24,593 nucleotides of DNA from Clostridiales bacterium. Its GTDB lineage: Bacteria; Bacillota; Clostridia; Christensenellales; CAG-138. The position numbers were made by a program, and so were the translations under genes. The stretch spans positions 1 through 24,593 of the forward strand of contig JAISXK010000048.1 of assembly GCA_031270585.1 (NCBI GenBank). Reading direction: 5' to 3'. The notes beneath the pieces were generated by a model that saw nothing but the letters and a program-made list of their open reading frames with translations, was not told where the DNA came from and ran no database searches. Shown in pieces: positions 15,310 to 22,976 of this stretch (the first letter of the stretch is position 1; the number at the start of each line of letters is the position of its first letter).

Positions 15310-16251
15310 ATGTGCGTTATCATATGTGTTTTTCTGGTAGTGATGACAGCCGCCGGGTTTATCGCCGGCAATTACTTTTACAGTCTGGCCCTGCAGCCGG
15401 GCGGCGACCGCAGCGAGGTGTTTCGGGCGGATCATAACCGGATAGAACTGCCCGCCGACATGCCCCCGCAGGATCCGCGTGACGAAGAGGCATGGTACGA
15501 GCAGAGCCTGCATGAGGATGTATATTCCATCAGCGGCGACGGCCTGCGATTACACGCCAGCCGCATCCCGCACCCGGACGCCGGCAAGCGGTGGGCAATA
15601 CTGTGTCACGGCTACTCCTGCAGCATGCACCACATGATACGCAGCGCCATGTTTTTCGGCGACATGGGCTTCAACATCCTGTTACCGGACGCCAGAGGAT
15701 GCGGCGCAAGCGAAGGCGATTACTACGGCATGGGCTGGCAAGACCGCCCGGATATCGTGGGCTGGATTAATAAAATCCTTGAATGGGAACCGGGTGCGCA
15801 GATCGTTCTGTACGGCGTATCAATGGGTGGCGCCACAGTGATGATGGTGTCGGGCGAGAAGTTGCCGCCCAATGTAAAGGCTATTGTGGAAGATTGCGGC
15901 TACACCTCGGCTTGGGACGAGTTTGCCTACCAGCTGAAGGGCATTTTCAAACTGCCGCCCTTTCCCATTATGCACTTTTCATCCCTGGTGACCCGTCTGC
16001 GGGCGGGTTACAGACTGGGCGAAGCCAGCGCCGTTGATCAAGTGGCTAAAAGCACTACTCCCACCTTGTTCATACACGGCACACAGGATACCTTTGTACC
16101 TTTTTCTATGTTACAGCAGGTATACGACGCATGCAACGCTCCCAAGCAGCTCTGTGCCGTGGAGGGCGCCGGTCACGCTATGGCGGCGGCTATGCTGGGG
16201 GCGGAATATTGGGTTATGGTGGAAAGATTTATCGGGCAGTATATTCTGTGA
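15310..16251 (+). CDS. Membrane-anchored alpha/beta hydrolase
   Basis: 313 aa. An N-terminal hydrophobic segment (about residues 2-20, CVIICVFLVVMTAAGFIAG) precedes an alpha/beta-hydrolase fold of the type often annotated as alpha/beta hydrolase or serine aminopeptidase S33. The catalytic triad is readable: S171 in GVSMGG, D260 in HGTQDTFVP and H289 in GAGHA. The oxyanion region is CHGYSCSMHH. Substrates of this family are mostly unknown esters or peptides, and the active part would face outside the membrane. The ATG is served by GGAAGG (15294-15299). Relatives usually begin with several basic residues before the membrane helix, and those are missing here. An overlapping frame from 15290 supplies them (see findings). 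Confidence 0.88.
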   Translation: MCVIICVFLVVMTAAGFIAGNYFYSLALQPGGDRSEVFRADHNRIELPADMPPQDPRDEEAWYEQSLHEDVYSISGDGLRLHASRIPHPDAGKRWAILCHGYSCSMHHMIRSAMFFGDMGFNILLPDARGCGASEGDYYGMGWQDRPDIVGWINKILEWEPGAQIVLYGVSMGGATVMMVSGEKLPPNVKAIVEDCGYTSAWDEFAYQLKGIFKLPPFPIMHFSSLVTRLRAGYRLGEASAVDQVAKSTTPTLFIHGTQDTFVPFSMLQQVYDACNAPKQLCAVEGAGHAMAAAMLGAEYWVMVERFIGQYIL

Positions 16252-16707
16252 TAACTTTTTGGGGGAGGCGGATGCATGACCCGTAAAATTACAGACCCGG
16301 CGCCAGCGGTTATACGGGTATCCGGCGCGGCTCTAATTAATGAGGGATCGCCCGCTCCCCTGCGTCCTGACGTTCTTTAGCCTGCGCGAGCCTTGAATAC
16401 CGGGGGAGTGGCGCGCTATGCTCAGCGAACTGAGTGCGCATGGCACGCGTTATGTTCCTGTTCTGCGGAAAAGGGGGAAATGAAAGAAGTGAAGCACCCA
16501 AAAGAAAGGCTCGTGGCAAATTGGGCGGCCCATACGCCTGTTACGAAGACGGACTTGCCGTGTTGCTGAACGACGAATGGTTTTTCTTTGAGAAAAACAC
16601 CGGCCGGGCAACTACGGATACAGAAGCGCAGACGCATTAGGCCGGCGATAAACTCCTGAACAAAACGCGTGGTTGCATGCTAAATCGAAAAGGTAGGGTA
16701 TAATTCT
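16252..16707. other. 456-bp gene-poor stretch between hydrolase and cas3
   Basis: No gene of recognisable family is present. Several short open frames exist. One of 34 codons at 16276-16380 has a good ribosome binding site. One of 29 codons at 16480-16569 follows AAGGGGGA. One of 68 codons runs at 16434-16640. The last two overlap in different frames. No clear promoter for cas3 is visible. TATAAT at 16699-16704 lies too close to the cas3 ATG for a normal leader. The stretch may be decayed coding DNA. Confidence 0.5.
16276..16380 (+). CDS. Possible small protein, 34 aa
   Basis: GGGGGAGG (16261-16268) lies 7 nt before an ATG that opens 34 codons, starting MTRKITDPAPAVIRVSGAAL and ending at TAG 16378-16380. 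It follows the hydrolase stop by 24 bp. I do not recognise it. It could be a truncated remnant, since 'IRVSGAALI' resembles the first strand of a Nudix-type domain, but that is weak. Confidence 0.3.
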   Translation: MTRKITDPAPAVIRVSGAALINEGSPAPLRPDVL

Positions 16708-18879
16708 ATGCTTTTTGCCCATACAAGCGAAGACGGACGAACCCAGCCGCTTTTCACTCACTTGCAGAACGTAGGCGAACTTGCCGGCGGCTTTGCGCGG
16801 CAATTCGGGTGCGAGGAATGGGCGCGGCATGGTGGCTTCGTGCATGATATCGGAAAATCCAGCCCTGCGTTCCAACGGTATCTTCTTGAGGACGGCCCGA
16901 AAACGGAGCATGCCGCAGCCGCAGCCATCGCCTTATACCAATCCAACACCTCTCTTCTCGCCTACTGCGCCGCAGGGCATCACGCGGGCATGCCGGATGG
17001 CGGGAACAGCGCCGACACGCCAGACTTACCGACATTGCGCGCAAAGCTGATGCGTCAAAAGAAGTACGGCTGGGATATCCCTGGCTATCTCAATGAAGCC
17101 GGGCTTCCTTCCTCTACCGTTTTGCCAAGGCCGCCCATTACCATGTTGGAGCGGCACGGATTTTCGCTTTCCTTCCTGACGCGGATGCTGTTCTCCTGTC
17201 TGGTGGACGCGGACTATCTGGATACGGAAGCGTTCATGAACGATACCCCGGTCAGGCGCAATGAACTTAGGCTTGCGCCGCTTCTCGCATTGATGGAGCG
17301 GCATCTCTACTCGTTCGAAACGCCAAAAAACGAACTCAACCGCAAGCGGACGGAAATCCTTTCCCGCTGCAAAGACGCGGCTTTGCTGCCACGCGGCTTG
17401 TATTCGCTCACCGTACCTACGGGAGGAGGCAAGACGCTCTCCTCCATGGCGTATGCTCTGCGCCATGCGGCGAATTACGGCCTGCGGCGAATTATCTACG
17501 TCATACCATATACGAATATCATCGAGCAGACTGCGGACGTTTTCCGCAAAATATTCGGGGATAGAGCCGTATTGGAACATCATAGCAACGCGGGCTATGA
17601 CGATGCGGAAGAAATCCGGAATACAGACCGCCTTTATAAGCGGCACGCCAACGAAAACTGGGATATTCCCATCGTTGTAACAACCTCCGTACAGTTCTTT
17701 GAATCGCTTTTTTCCAACCGCCCGTCCAAATGCAGAAAGCTCCACAACATCGCAAACAGCGTCGTCATATTCGACGAGGCGCAGATGCTTCCCATGCCCT
17801 ACCTGCTTCCCTGCGTGCGCGCCATCGCGGAGCTTGTAAAAAACTACCGCTGCACGGCGGTACTGTGTAGCGCCACGCAGCCCGCGCTGGACAAGCACTT
17901 CCCAAGTGAGATGCGTCCAGTTGAAATTTGCCCGGATCATGAGACTCTCTACGCCTTTTTCTGCCGAACCCGCTTTGTTGTGGAAGAGAAGCCCTTCTCA
18001 ACGAAAGCGTTGGCGGATCGATTGAGCCGCGAGCATCAGGTGCTTTGTATCGTCAATACGCGCAAGCAGGCGCAGGCGGTGTTTGCGTTGTTACAGGGCG
18101 AGGGCTGCTATCATTTATCGACGCTCATGTACCCGCTTCACCGCAAGCGCATCCTTGCAATCATCTGCAAGCGCCTGCGGGACGGGTTTTCCTGCAAAGT
18201 TGTTTCCACCAGCCTCATCGAGGCCGGAGTGGATCTGGATTTCCCCACGCTCTACCGAGAGCGCGCCGGGCTTGATTCCATGATCCAAGCGGCGGGCCGC
18301 TGCAACCGCGAAGGCAAACGGCCAATAGAAGAAAGTCTTGTATATTTGTTCGTTTTTGCGCGGGATGAATCTGCCGACATCCCCGCAAGCCTGAGGCTGC
18401 CCTTTGAACTGGGGGATAAACTGATGCGGGAATGCGGGGATATCGGCTCCCCCGCAACCATCCACGCTTATTTTGAACAGCTTTACCGCTATAAGGGTTC
18501 GTCACTGGATCAAAAAAACATCGTGGGCAGACTGGAAGAGAGTATAAAATCTTCTCCCCCTTCTTTCCCATTCGCTTCCGTCGCGCGGGAATTTTGTCTC
18601 ATTGAAGAGAGTACGTGCCAGATTTTGATTGTACGAAATGACGAACCGGCATCCACGGCGATAGCCAGGCAGCTCAAACAGGGATATCGCAGCCGGCAGC
18701 TCCTGCGCGACGCCGGGCAGTTTTGCGTCAACGTTTATGCAAATGCTTACCTCTCCCTGCTCGGCGCCGGCGCCCTGGATGTGCTGGACGATGCGTTCGC
18801 CGTATTGCGCGATGTTTCCCTTTATGATGGGCAAATCGGTCTTCATGCGCCAGATATCGGAATCGGCGTATGGGCCTGA
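16708..18879 (+). CDS. cas3: Type I-C Cas3 helicase-nuclease
   Basis: 723 aa. Cas3 is recruited by Cascade to the displaced strand, unwinds it and degrades it. The N-terminal HD nuclease shows H18 (FTHLQNV), H46-D47 (VHDIGKSSPAFQ), H68 and H91-H92 (AGHHAG). The superfamily-2 helicase shows Walker A TVPTGGGKT (235-243), motif II FDEAQ (355-359), motif III SATQPA, then LIEAGVDLDF and QAAGRCNRE (about 525-535). Both enzyme parts look intact. AGGTAGGG about 10 nt upstream is the likely ribosome binding site for the ATG at 16708. It is the first gene of the cas operon, with cas5c 42 bp after its stop. Confidence 0.97.
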   Translation: MLFAHTSEDGRTQPLFTHLQNVGELAGGFARQFGCEEWARHGGFVHDIGKSSPAFQRYLLEDGPKTEHAAAAAIALYQSNTSLLAYCAAGHHAGMPDGGNSADTPDLPTLRAKLMRQKKYGWDIPGYLNEAGLPSSTVLPRPPITMLERHGFSLSFLTRMLFSCLVDADYLDTEAFMNDTPVRRNELRLAPLLALMERHLYSFETPKNELNRKRTEILSRCKDAALLPRGLYSLTVPTGGGKTLSSMAYALRHAANYGLRRIIYVIPYTNIIEQTADVFRKIFGDRAVLEHHSNAGYDDAEEIRNTDRLYKRHANENWDIPIVVTTSVQFFESLFSNRPSKCRKLHNIANSVVIFDEAQMLPMPYLLPCVRAIAELVKNYRCTAVLCSATQPALDKHFPSEMRPVEICPDHETLYAFFCRTRFVVEEKPFSTKALADRLSREHQVLCIVNTRKQAQAVFALLQGEGCYHLSTLMYPLHRKRILAIICKRLRDGFSCKVVSTSLIEAGVDLDFPTLYRERAGLDSMIQAAGRCNREGKRPIEESLVYLFVFARDESADIPASLRLPFELGDKLMRECGDIGSPATIHAYFEQLYRYKGSSLDQKNIVGRLEESIKSSPPSFPFASVAREFCLIEESTCQILIVRNDEPASTAIARQLKQGYRSRQLLRDAGQFCVNVYANAYLSLLGAGALDVLDDAFAVLRDVSLYDGQIGLHAPDIGIGVWA

Positions 18880-18921
18880 CGATGCGATACCCTTACAACA
18901 AAATATTTGGGAGGTGATTTT

Positions 18922-19572
18922 TTGGGTGTTGTAATTGAGGTTTCCGGCCCGTATGCGCTGTTTTCGCGTCCGGAGCTCAAAGTGGAACGTGTGAGTTATG
19001 ATATAATCACGCCTTCCGCCGCGCGCGGGCTGCTGGAATCGGTCTACTGGCACCCCGGCGTCCGATGGAAGATTGACAAGATTCATGTCATGAATCCCAT
19101 CCGGTTTGTCAACATCCGCCGCAACGAGATATCCGCCAAGCTTTCCGCAGCCAATGCGCTCATCGCAATGAAGGGGAGCAACACGCCGCTGTATATCAGC
19201 GCTCAGGCAGCCATCCAGCAGCGCGCCTCACTGTTGCTGCGGGATGTGCGCTATGTCATTGAGGCGCACTTTGACGTTACTGCAAACGCCGCGCCTGATG
19301 ACAGTACGGACAAGTTCTATGCCATTATTATGCGGCGGCTTCAGAAGGGCCAATGCTTTTTGCAGCCCTACCTCGGTTGCCGCGAATTCCCCGCAGATGT
19401 GTGCGCCGTGAAGCAGCCCATAGGCAAAGCCGCCTATGAAGGGGAACGGGATCTTGGCTTTATGCTCTACGATATGGATTACGCCAATCCTGAGGATATC
19501 AAGCCCCGGTTTTTCCGCGCGGTGCTTCGTGACGGCGTGCTGAATCTTTCCGGCGTGGAGGTGTTCCAATGA
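18922..19572 (+). CDS. cas5c: Cas5c (Cas5d), crRNA-processing Cascade subunit
   Basis: 216 aa. In type I-C, which lacks Cas6, this subunit cuts the pre-crRNA at the repeat hairpin and then holds the 5' handle in Cascade. Family features: VSGPYALFSRPELKVERVSYD, TPSAARGLLESVYW, NPIRFVNIRRNEI, QQRASLLLRDVRYVIEAHF and GQCFLQPYLGCREFPA, each read in shorter pieces. I choose TTG at 18922 because GGAGG (18910-18914) ends 7 nt upstream and the product then begins at the family's usual point. An in-frame TTG at 18907 precedes that site. It overlaps cas8c by 4 bp (ATGA). Confidence 0.94.
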   Translation: MGVVIEVSGPYALFSRPELKVERVSYDIITPSAARGLLESVYWHPGVRWKIDKIHVMNPIRFVNIRRNEISAKLSAANALIAMKGSNTPLYISAQAAIQQRASLLLRDVRYVIEAHFDVTANAAPDDSTDKFYAIIMRRLQKGQCFLQPYLGCREFPADVCAVKQPIGKAAYEGERDLGFMLYDMDYANPEDIKPRFFRAVLRDGVLNLSGVEVFQ

Positions 19573-21428
19573 TTTTACAAGCCCTGACGCGCTATTATGC
19601 GCTCATGGACGAGGCGCGAGACACACTGGATGAATGGAATCAGATGCCGCCGCTCTGGTTTGCCCATGCAAAGATCTCCTACGGGCTTTGCCTGAAGGAA
19701 GACGGAACGCTCACGCAGATACTTCCTTTAAAGGTGGAAACGCAGGCGAATAAAAAAACGGCGGAGATTCCGCAATCCATGACTCTCCCCATGCCATATG
19801 TGCGAAGCGCGAATATTGTAGCGAACTATCTGTGCGACAACGCGCTGTTCCTGCTGGGGTACGACTATAAGGGCGACACGAAGCGAACGTCGGAATGCTT
19901 TGCGGACTCAAAAAAGCTGCATCAGGAGATTTTGCGCGGCATTGATTGCCCCGCAGCAAGGGCGGTCTATGCGTATTTTGATCGGTATAACCCGCAAACG
20001 CCGCATCCCACGCTTTCCGACCCGGCGCTTATAGCCGAAATGAAGGCGGGGAGATATTTTCTCTTCATTGCGCCGGACGGAACATACGCGCACGATGACA
20101 TCAAGCTGCAGGAAGCCTGGGTGCGGTATAAAAACGCGCAGTTGAGCAGTACGCGCATGCAATGCCTGGTGACAGGCGAAGCGGACGAACCCATCGCGCC
20201 ATTGCATCCAAAAATCAAAGGCGTGCGAAATGCGCAAAGCTCAGGCGCAAGCCTCGTTTCATTCAATGCGTCCGCATATGAGTCCTATGGGCTAAGTTCC
20301 AGCATCAACGCGCCGGTGAGCGAATATGCGGCGTTTGCATATGCAACGGCGCTCAACTACCTGCTTTCCCGCCCTTCCCATCATGCGTCCCTGGCGGATA
20401 CCAGCATCGTCTACTGGGCTGAAGACGCGAACCCCGCGTATGTCGATTACTTTTCCGCCGTTTTTTCCCCGCAGGAGAATCAGAACGCACTGCTGGACAG
20501 CATCATGGAGAAGGTCGCACGCGGCCTGCCCATCGCGGGGGAAGGACTGGACTCTGGCACTCCATTCTGCGTGCTTGGGCTTGCGCCCAACGCCGCACGC
20601 ATTGCCGTGCGTTTTTTCTTACAGGATACGTTCGGCAACATGCTCTCTAACATTGTGTCACATTATAAGCGGCTGGAAATTGCAAAAGCGCCCTACGAAC
20701 CAAATCATGTTACCCCCTACCGGCTTCTCAAGGAGACCGTACACCCCATGTCCAAGGATAACGCTTCCTCCCCGCTCCTTGCGGGCGCGGTACTTAAGGC
20801 TATCCTTTCCGATACAAACTATCCGGAAGCGCTCATGCAAAACGTGCTGTTGCGCGTACGCGCGGAGCATAGCATCAGTCGCGGCAAGGCCGCGATACTC
20901 AAAGCGTACTTACTGCAAAACCAGGGAAATGATCCCAAAACAAAGGAGGTAGCACAAGTGTCACTTCAAGAAGACTGTACCGTTCTCCCCTATGTGCTGG
21001 GCCGGTTGTTCGCGGCGCTTGAATTTGTCCAAGCGGATAGCCTTAAACAGGACGACCGCAAACAAGACATCGGCGCAAATATCAAAAAAAAGTTTTTCAG
21101 TTCTGCCTGTGATACACCAGCCCTTATATTTAACGAGCTGCTTAAACAGTATCCCGTATACCTCAACCGCATGAAATCCGAAAGCAGGCGCATTTTCTAC
21201 AGCAATCTTGTGCTGGATCTGATGGGTAAACTCCCCGCGCCAAATGAAGCGGATGCCTTTCCAGCAAGGTTAAGCAATACCGAACAATGTCGGTTCCTGC
21301 TGGGCTACCACCATCAGTCGCAGCGCTTTTACCAGAAAAGGCCCGCCGCTTCCGGCGAGGCCGCCCCGGAAGCGCCTGCCGTGAACGAACAACAGAGCAC
21401 AGAAAGCGAGGAAGGATACCATGGCTGA
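19569..21428 (+). CDS. cas8c: Cas8c (Csd1), large subunit of type I-C Cascade
   Basis: 619 aa. Cas8c recognises the PAM on target DNA and helps recruit Cas3. The N-terminus ILQALTRYYALMDE and the following NANIVANYLCDN-like segment (RSANIVANYLCDNALFLLG) are typical of Csd1. Further family-like pieces are STRMQCLVTGE, SLVSFNASAYESYG and AFAYATALNYLL. The C-terminal 156 residues form a helical bundle and can also be made alone from an internal start (see the cas11c entry). Translation is coupled to cas5c by ATGA. It overlaps cas7c by 8 bp. The length is in the normal range for Csd1. Confidence 0.96.
   Translation: MILQALTRYYALMDEARDTLDEWNQMPPLWFAHAKISYGLCLKEDGTLTQILPLKVETQANKKTAEIPQSMTLPMPYVRSANIVANYLCDNALFLLGYDYKGDTKRTSECFADSKKLHQEILRGIDCPAARAVYAYFDRYNPQTPHPTLSDPALIAEMKAGRYFLFIAPDGTYAHDDIKLQEAWVRYKNAQLSSTRMQCLVTGEADEPIAPLHPKIKGVRNAQSSGASLVSFNASAYESYGLSSSINAPVSEYAAFAYATALNYLLSRPSHHASLADTSIVYWAEDANPAYVDYFSAVFSPQENQNALLDSIMEKVARGLPIAGEGLDSGTPFCVLGLAPNAARIAVRFFLQDTFGNMLSNIVSHYKRLEIAKAPYEPNHVTPYRLLKETVHPMSKDNASSPLLAGAVLKAILSDTNYPEALMQNVLLRVRAEHSISRGKAAILKAYLLQNQGNDPKTKEVAQVSLQEDCTVLPYVLGRLFAALEFVQADSLKQDDRKQDIGANIKKKFFSSACDTPALIFNELLKQYPVYLNRMKSESRRIFYSNLVLDLMGKLPAPNEADAFPARLSNTEQCRFLLGYHHQSQRFYQKRPAASGEAAPEAPAVNEQQSTESEEGYHG
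20942..20950 (+). promoter_or_regulatory. Internal Shine-Dalgarno inside cas8c
   Basis: AAAGGAGGT is fully complementary to the 16S rRNA anti-Shine-Dalgarno. It lies 7 nt before an in-frame GTG at 20958. No other ribosome binding site in this operon matches as well, which argues that it is used. Confidence 0.85.
20958..21428 (+). CDS. cas11c: Cas11c small subunit translated from within cas8c
   Basis: 156 aa, in frame with cas8c from codon 464 (GTG, read as Met), starting (M)SLQEDCTVLPYVLGRLFAALE. In studied type I-C systems a small subunit, Cas11c, is produced from an internal start near the 3' end of cas8c. Several copies line the belly of Cascade and stabilise target binding. Here the perfect Shine-Dalgarno at 20942-20950, the in-frame start and the helical, basic character (RRIFYSNLVLDLMGK, NTEQCRFLLGYHHQSQRFY) all agree. 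The last 30 or so residues are Ala/Pro/Glu-rich and probably disordered. Separate expression is inferred, not shown. Confidence 0.85.
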   Translation: MSLQEDCTVLPYVLGRLFAALEFVQADSLKQDDRKQDIGANIKKKFFSSACDTPALIFNELLKQYPVYLNRMKSESRRIFYSNLVLDLMGKLPAPNEADAFPARLSNTEQCRFLLGYHHQSQRFYQKRPAASGEAAPEAPAVNEQQSTESEEGYHG

Positions 21429-22308
21429 AGCAATCAAGAACCGGTATGATTTCGTAATACTTTTCGATGTGGAAAACGGCAACCCCAACGGTGACCCGGA
21501 CGCGGGCAATATGCCGCGCGTGGATCCTGAAACCGGCTACGGCCTTGTGACCGACGTATGCCTGAAGCGCAAGATACGCAACTATGTGGAAGCCGTAAAA
21601 GAGAATACAATGGGCTACCAGATTTACATCAAGCAAGGCGTTCCGCTCAACATGAGCGACCAGCTTGCCTACACCCGCCTTGGCATAGACGGAGAGAAGC
21701 TCAATAAAAAGGCCGATCCGGGCATCGATACGAAAATCCGGGATTTTATGTGCGGCAACTTCTACGATATCCGCACGTTTGGCGCTGTGATGACCACATT
21801 TGTGAAGGCGGCGCTCAACTGCGGGCAGGTGCGCGGCCCGGTGCAGCTTGGGTTTGCGCGCAGCGTCGAGCCCATCGCACAGCAGGAAGTTACAATCACC
21901 CGCACCGCTATCACGACTGCGGCGGACGCAGAGCGCAAAAAGACGGAGATGGGTCGCAAATACATCGTCCCTTACGGCCTCTACCGGGCGCACGGGCATA
22001 TCTCCGCCAACCTCGCAAGAAAGGTTACGGGCTTTTCGGAAGACGATCTATCCCTATTGTGGGAGGCGATTACCAATATGTTTGAGCATGACCATTCCGC
22101 CGCGCGCGGGCAGATGGCGCTCCGGGAATTGATCGTGTTCGAGCATGAAAGCGAGCTTGGCAACGCCCCTGCCCATAAGCTCTTTGATCTTGTCACGGTC
22201 GGCCGCAGGGAAGGTGCTGCGTCCCCTACCCGCAGCTATGCGGATTATGAGGCGAAAATCAACCTCGACACCCTGCCGCAGGGCGTGACCTGCACGCGCA
22301 AGGTATAG
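21421..22308 (+). CDS. cas7c: Cas7c (Csd2), backbone subunit of type I-C Cascade
   Basis: 295 aa. Multiple copies of Cas7 wrap the crRNA spacer and form the Cascade backbone. The N-terminus shows the Csd2 signature FVILFDVENGNPNGDPDAGN, then TDVCLKRKIRNYV (RRM-like core). Later family motifs include DIRTFGAVM, VRGPVQLGFARS, ITRTAITT and YVPYGLYRAHG-like IVPYGLYRAHG. The ATG overlaps the end of cas8c by 8 bp, with GAGGAAGGA just upstream inside cas8c. The cas4 ATG lies 2 bp after its stop. Confidence 0.97.
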   Translation: MAEAIKNRYDFVILFDVENGNPNGDPDAGNMPRVDPETGYGLVTDVCLKRKIRNYVEAVKENTMGYQIYIKQGVPLNMSDQLAYTRLGIDGEKLNKKADPGIDTKIRDFMCGNFYDIRTFGAVMTTFVKAALNCGQVRGPVQLGFARSVEPIAQQEVTITRTAITTAADAERKKTEMGRKYIVPYGLYRAHGHISANLARKVTGFSEDDLSLLWEAITNMFEHDHSAARGQMALRELIVFEHESELGNAPAHKLFDLVTVGRREGAASPTRSYADYEAKINLDTLPQGVTCTRKV

Positions 22309-22310
22309 CG

Positions 22311-22976
22311 ATGCATACGCCGGAAGAGGACTATCTTTCCATCTCGGGCATTCAGAAGTTCGCTTTTTGCCAGAGGCAGTGGGCGCTGCTGCAGATCGAG
22401 CAGCAATGGAACGAGAACCTATACACGATAGAAGGCCGCATTTTTCATGAACGGGCGCATGACGCATATCGTCTGGAGCGTCGTGGAGAACTTCTGATTT
22501 CCCGCTGCATGCCCATACGTTCCGCCCGCCTGATGGCAAACGGCCAGTGCGATGTTGTGGAGTTCCGGCAAAGCGAACACGGCGTGACGATATGGGGACA
22601 GGCGGGACAATACCTGCCGACTCCCGTTGAGTATAAAAAGGGCGCGCCAAAAATTATGGACGGGGACAGGCTGCAGCTCTGCGCGCAGGCAATCTGCCTG
22701 GAAGAAATGCTTTGCTGCACCATTGATTGCGGTTGCCTGTACTATGGGGAAACGCGCAAACGGGAGGAAGTCCTGCTTACACCCGCCCTGCGCGAAAAGG
22801 TGTACGCGCTTTTTGCGCAGATGCATGCCCTCTACAACAGGCAGTATACCCCTAAAGTAAAACCACACAAGGGTTGCCGCTGCTGCTCCCTCGCAGAAAT
22901 CTGCCTTCCTTCCCTTTGCGGGAAGCGCTCTGTTCAAACCTATCTTCTGGAGCGCCTGAGCGAGGAAACGTCATGA
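22311..22976 (+). CDS. cas4: Cas4, RecB-like iron-sulfur nuclease
   Basis: 221 aa. Cas4 trims prespacers and ensures that they come from PAM-bearing sites, working with Cas1-Cas2. The first cluster cysteine is C20 in KFAFCQRQW. The other three are in the C-terminal segment GCRCCSLAEICLPSLC. The PD-(D/E)xK nuclease core shows QCDVVEF and PVEYKKG, followed by QLCAQAICLEEML (motif QxxxY-like region). H46 or H50 in FHERAHD is the usual upstream histidine. Its ATG follows the cas7c stop by 2 bp, and its stop overlaps cas1 (ATGA). Confidence 0.95.
   Translation: MHTPEEDYLSISGIQKFAFCQRQWALLQIEQQWNENLYTIEGRIFHERAHDAYRLERRGELLISRCMPIRSARLMANGQCDVVEFRQSEHGVTIWGQAGQYLPTPVEYKKGAPKIMDGDRLQLCAQAICLEEMLCCTIDCGCLYYGETRKREEVLLTPALREKVYALFAQMHALYNRQYTPKVKPHKGCRCCSLAEICLPSLCGKRSVQTYLLERLSEETS

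Noticed and set aside
21163..21999. 278-codon minus-strand frame across the cas8c-cas7c junction
   Set aside because: Antisense to two well-identified cas genes and without family features.
22874..22972. Upstream extension of cas1
   Set aside because: The extra 33 residues lie inside cas4 and are out of character for Cas1. The ATG at 22973 gives the canonical N-terminus and overlaps the cas4 stop.
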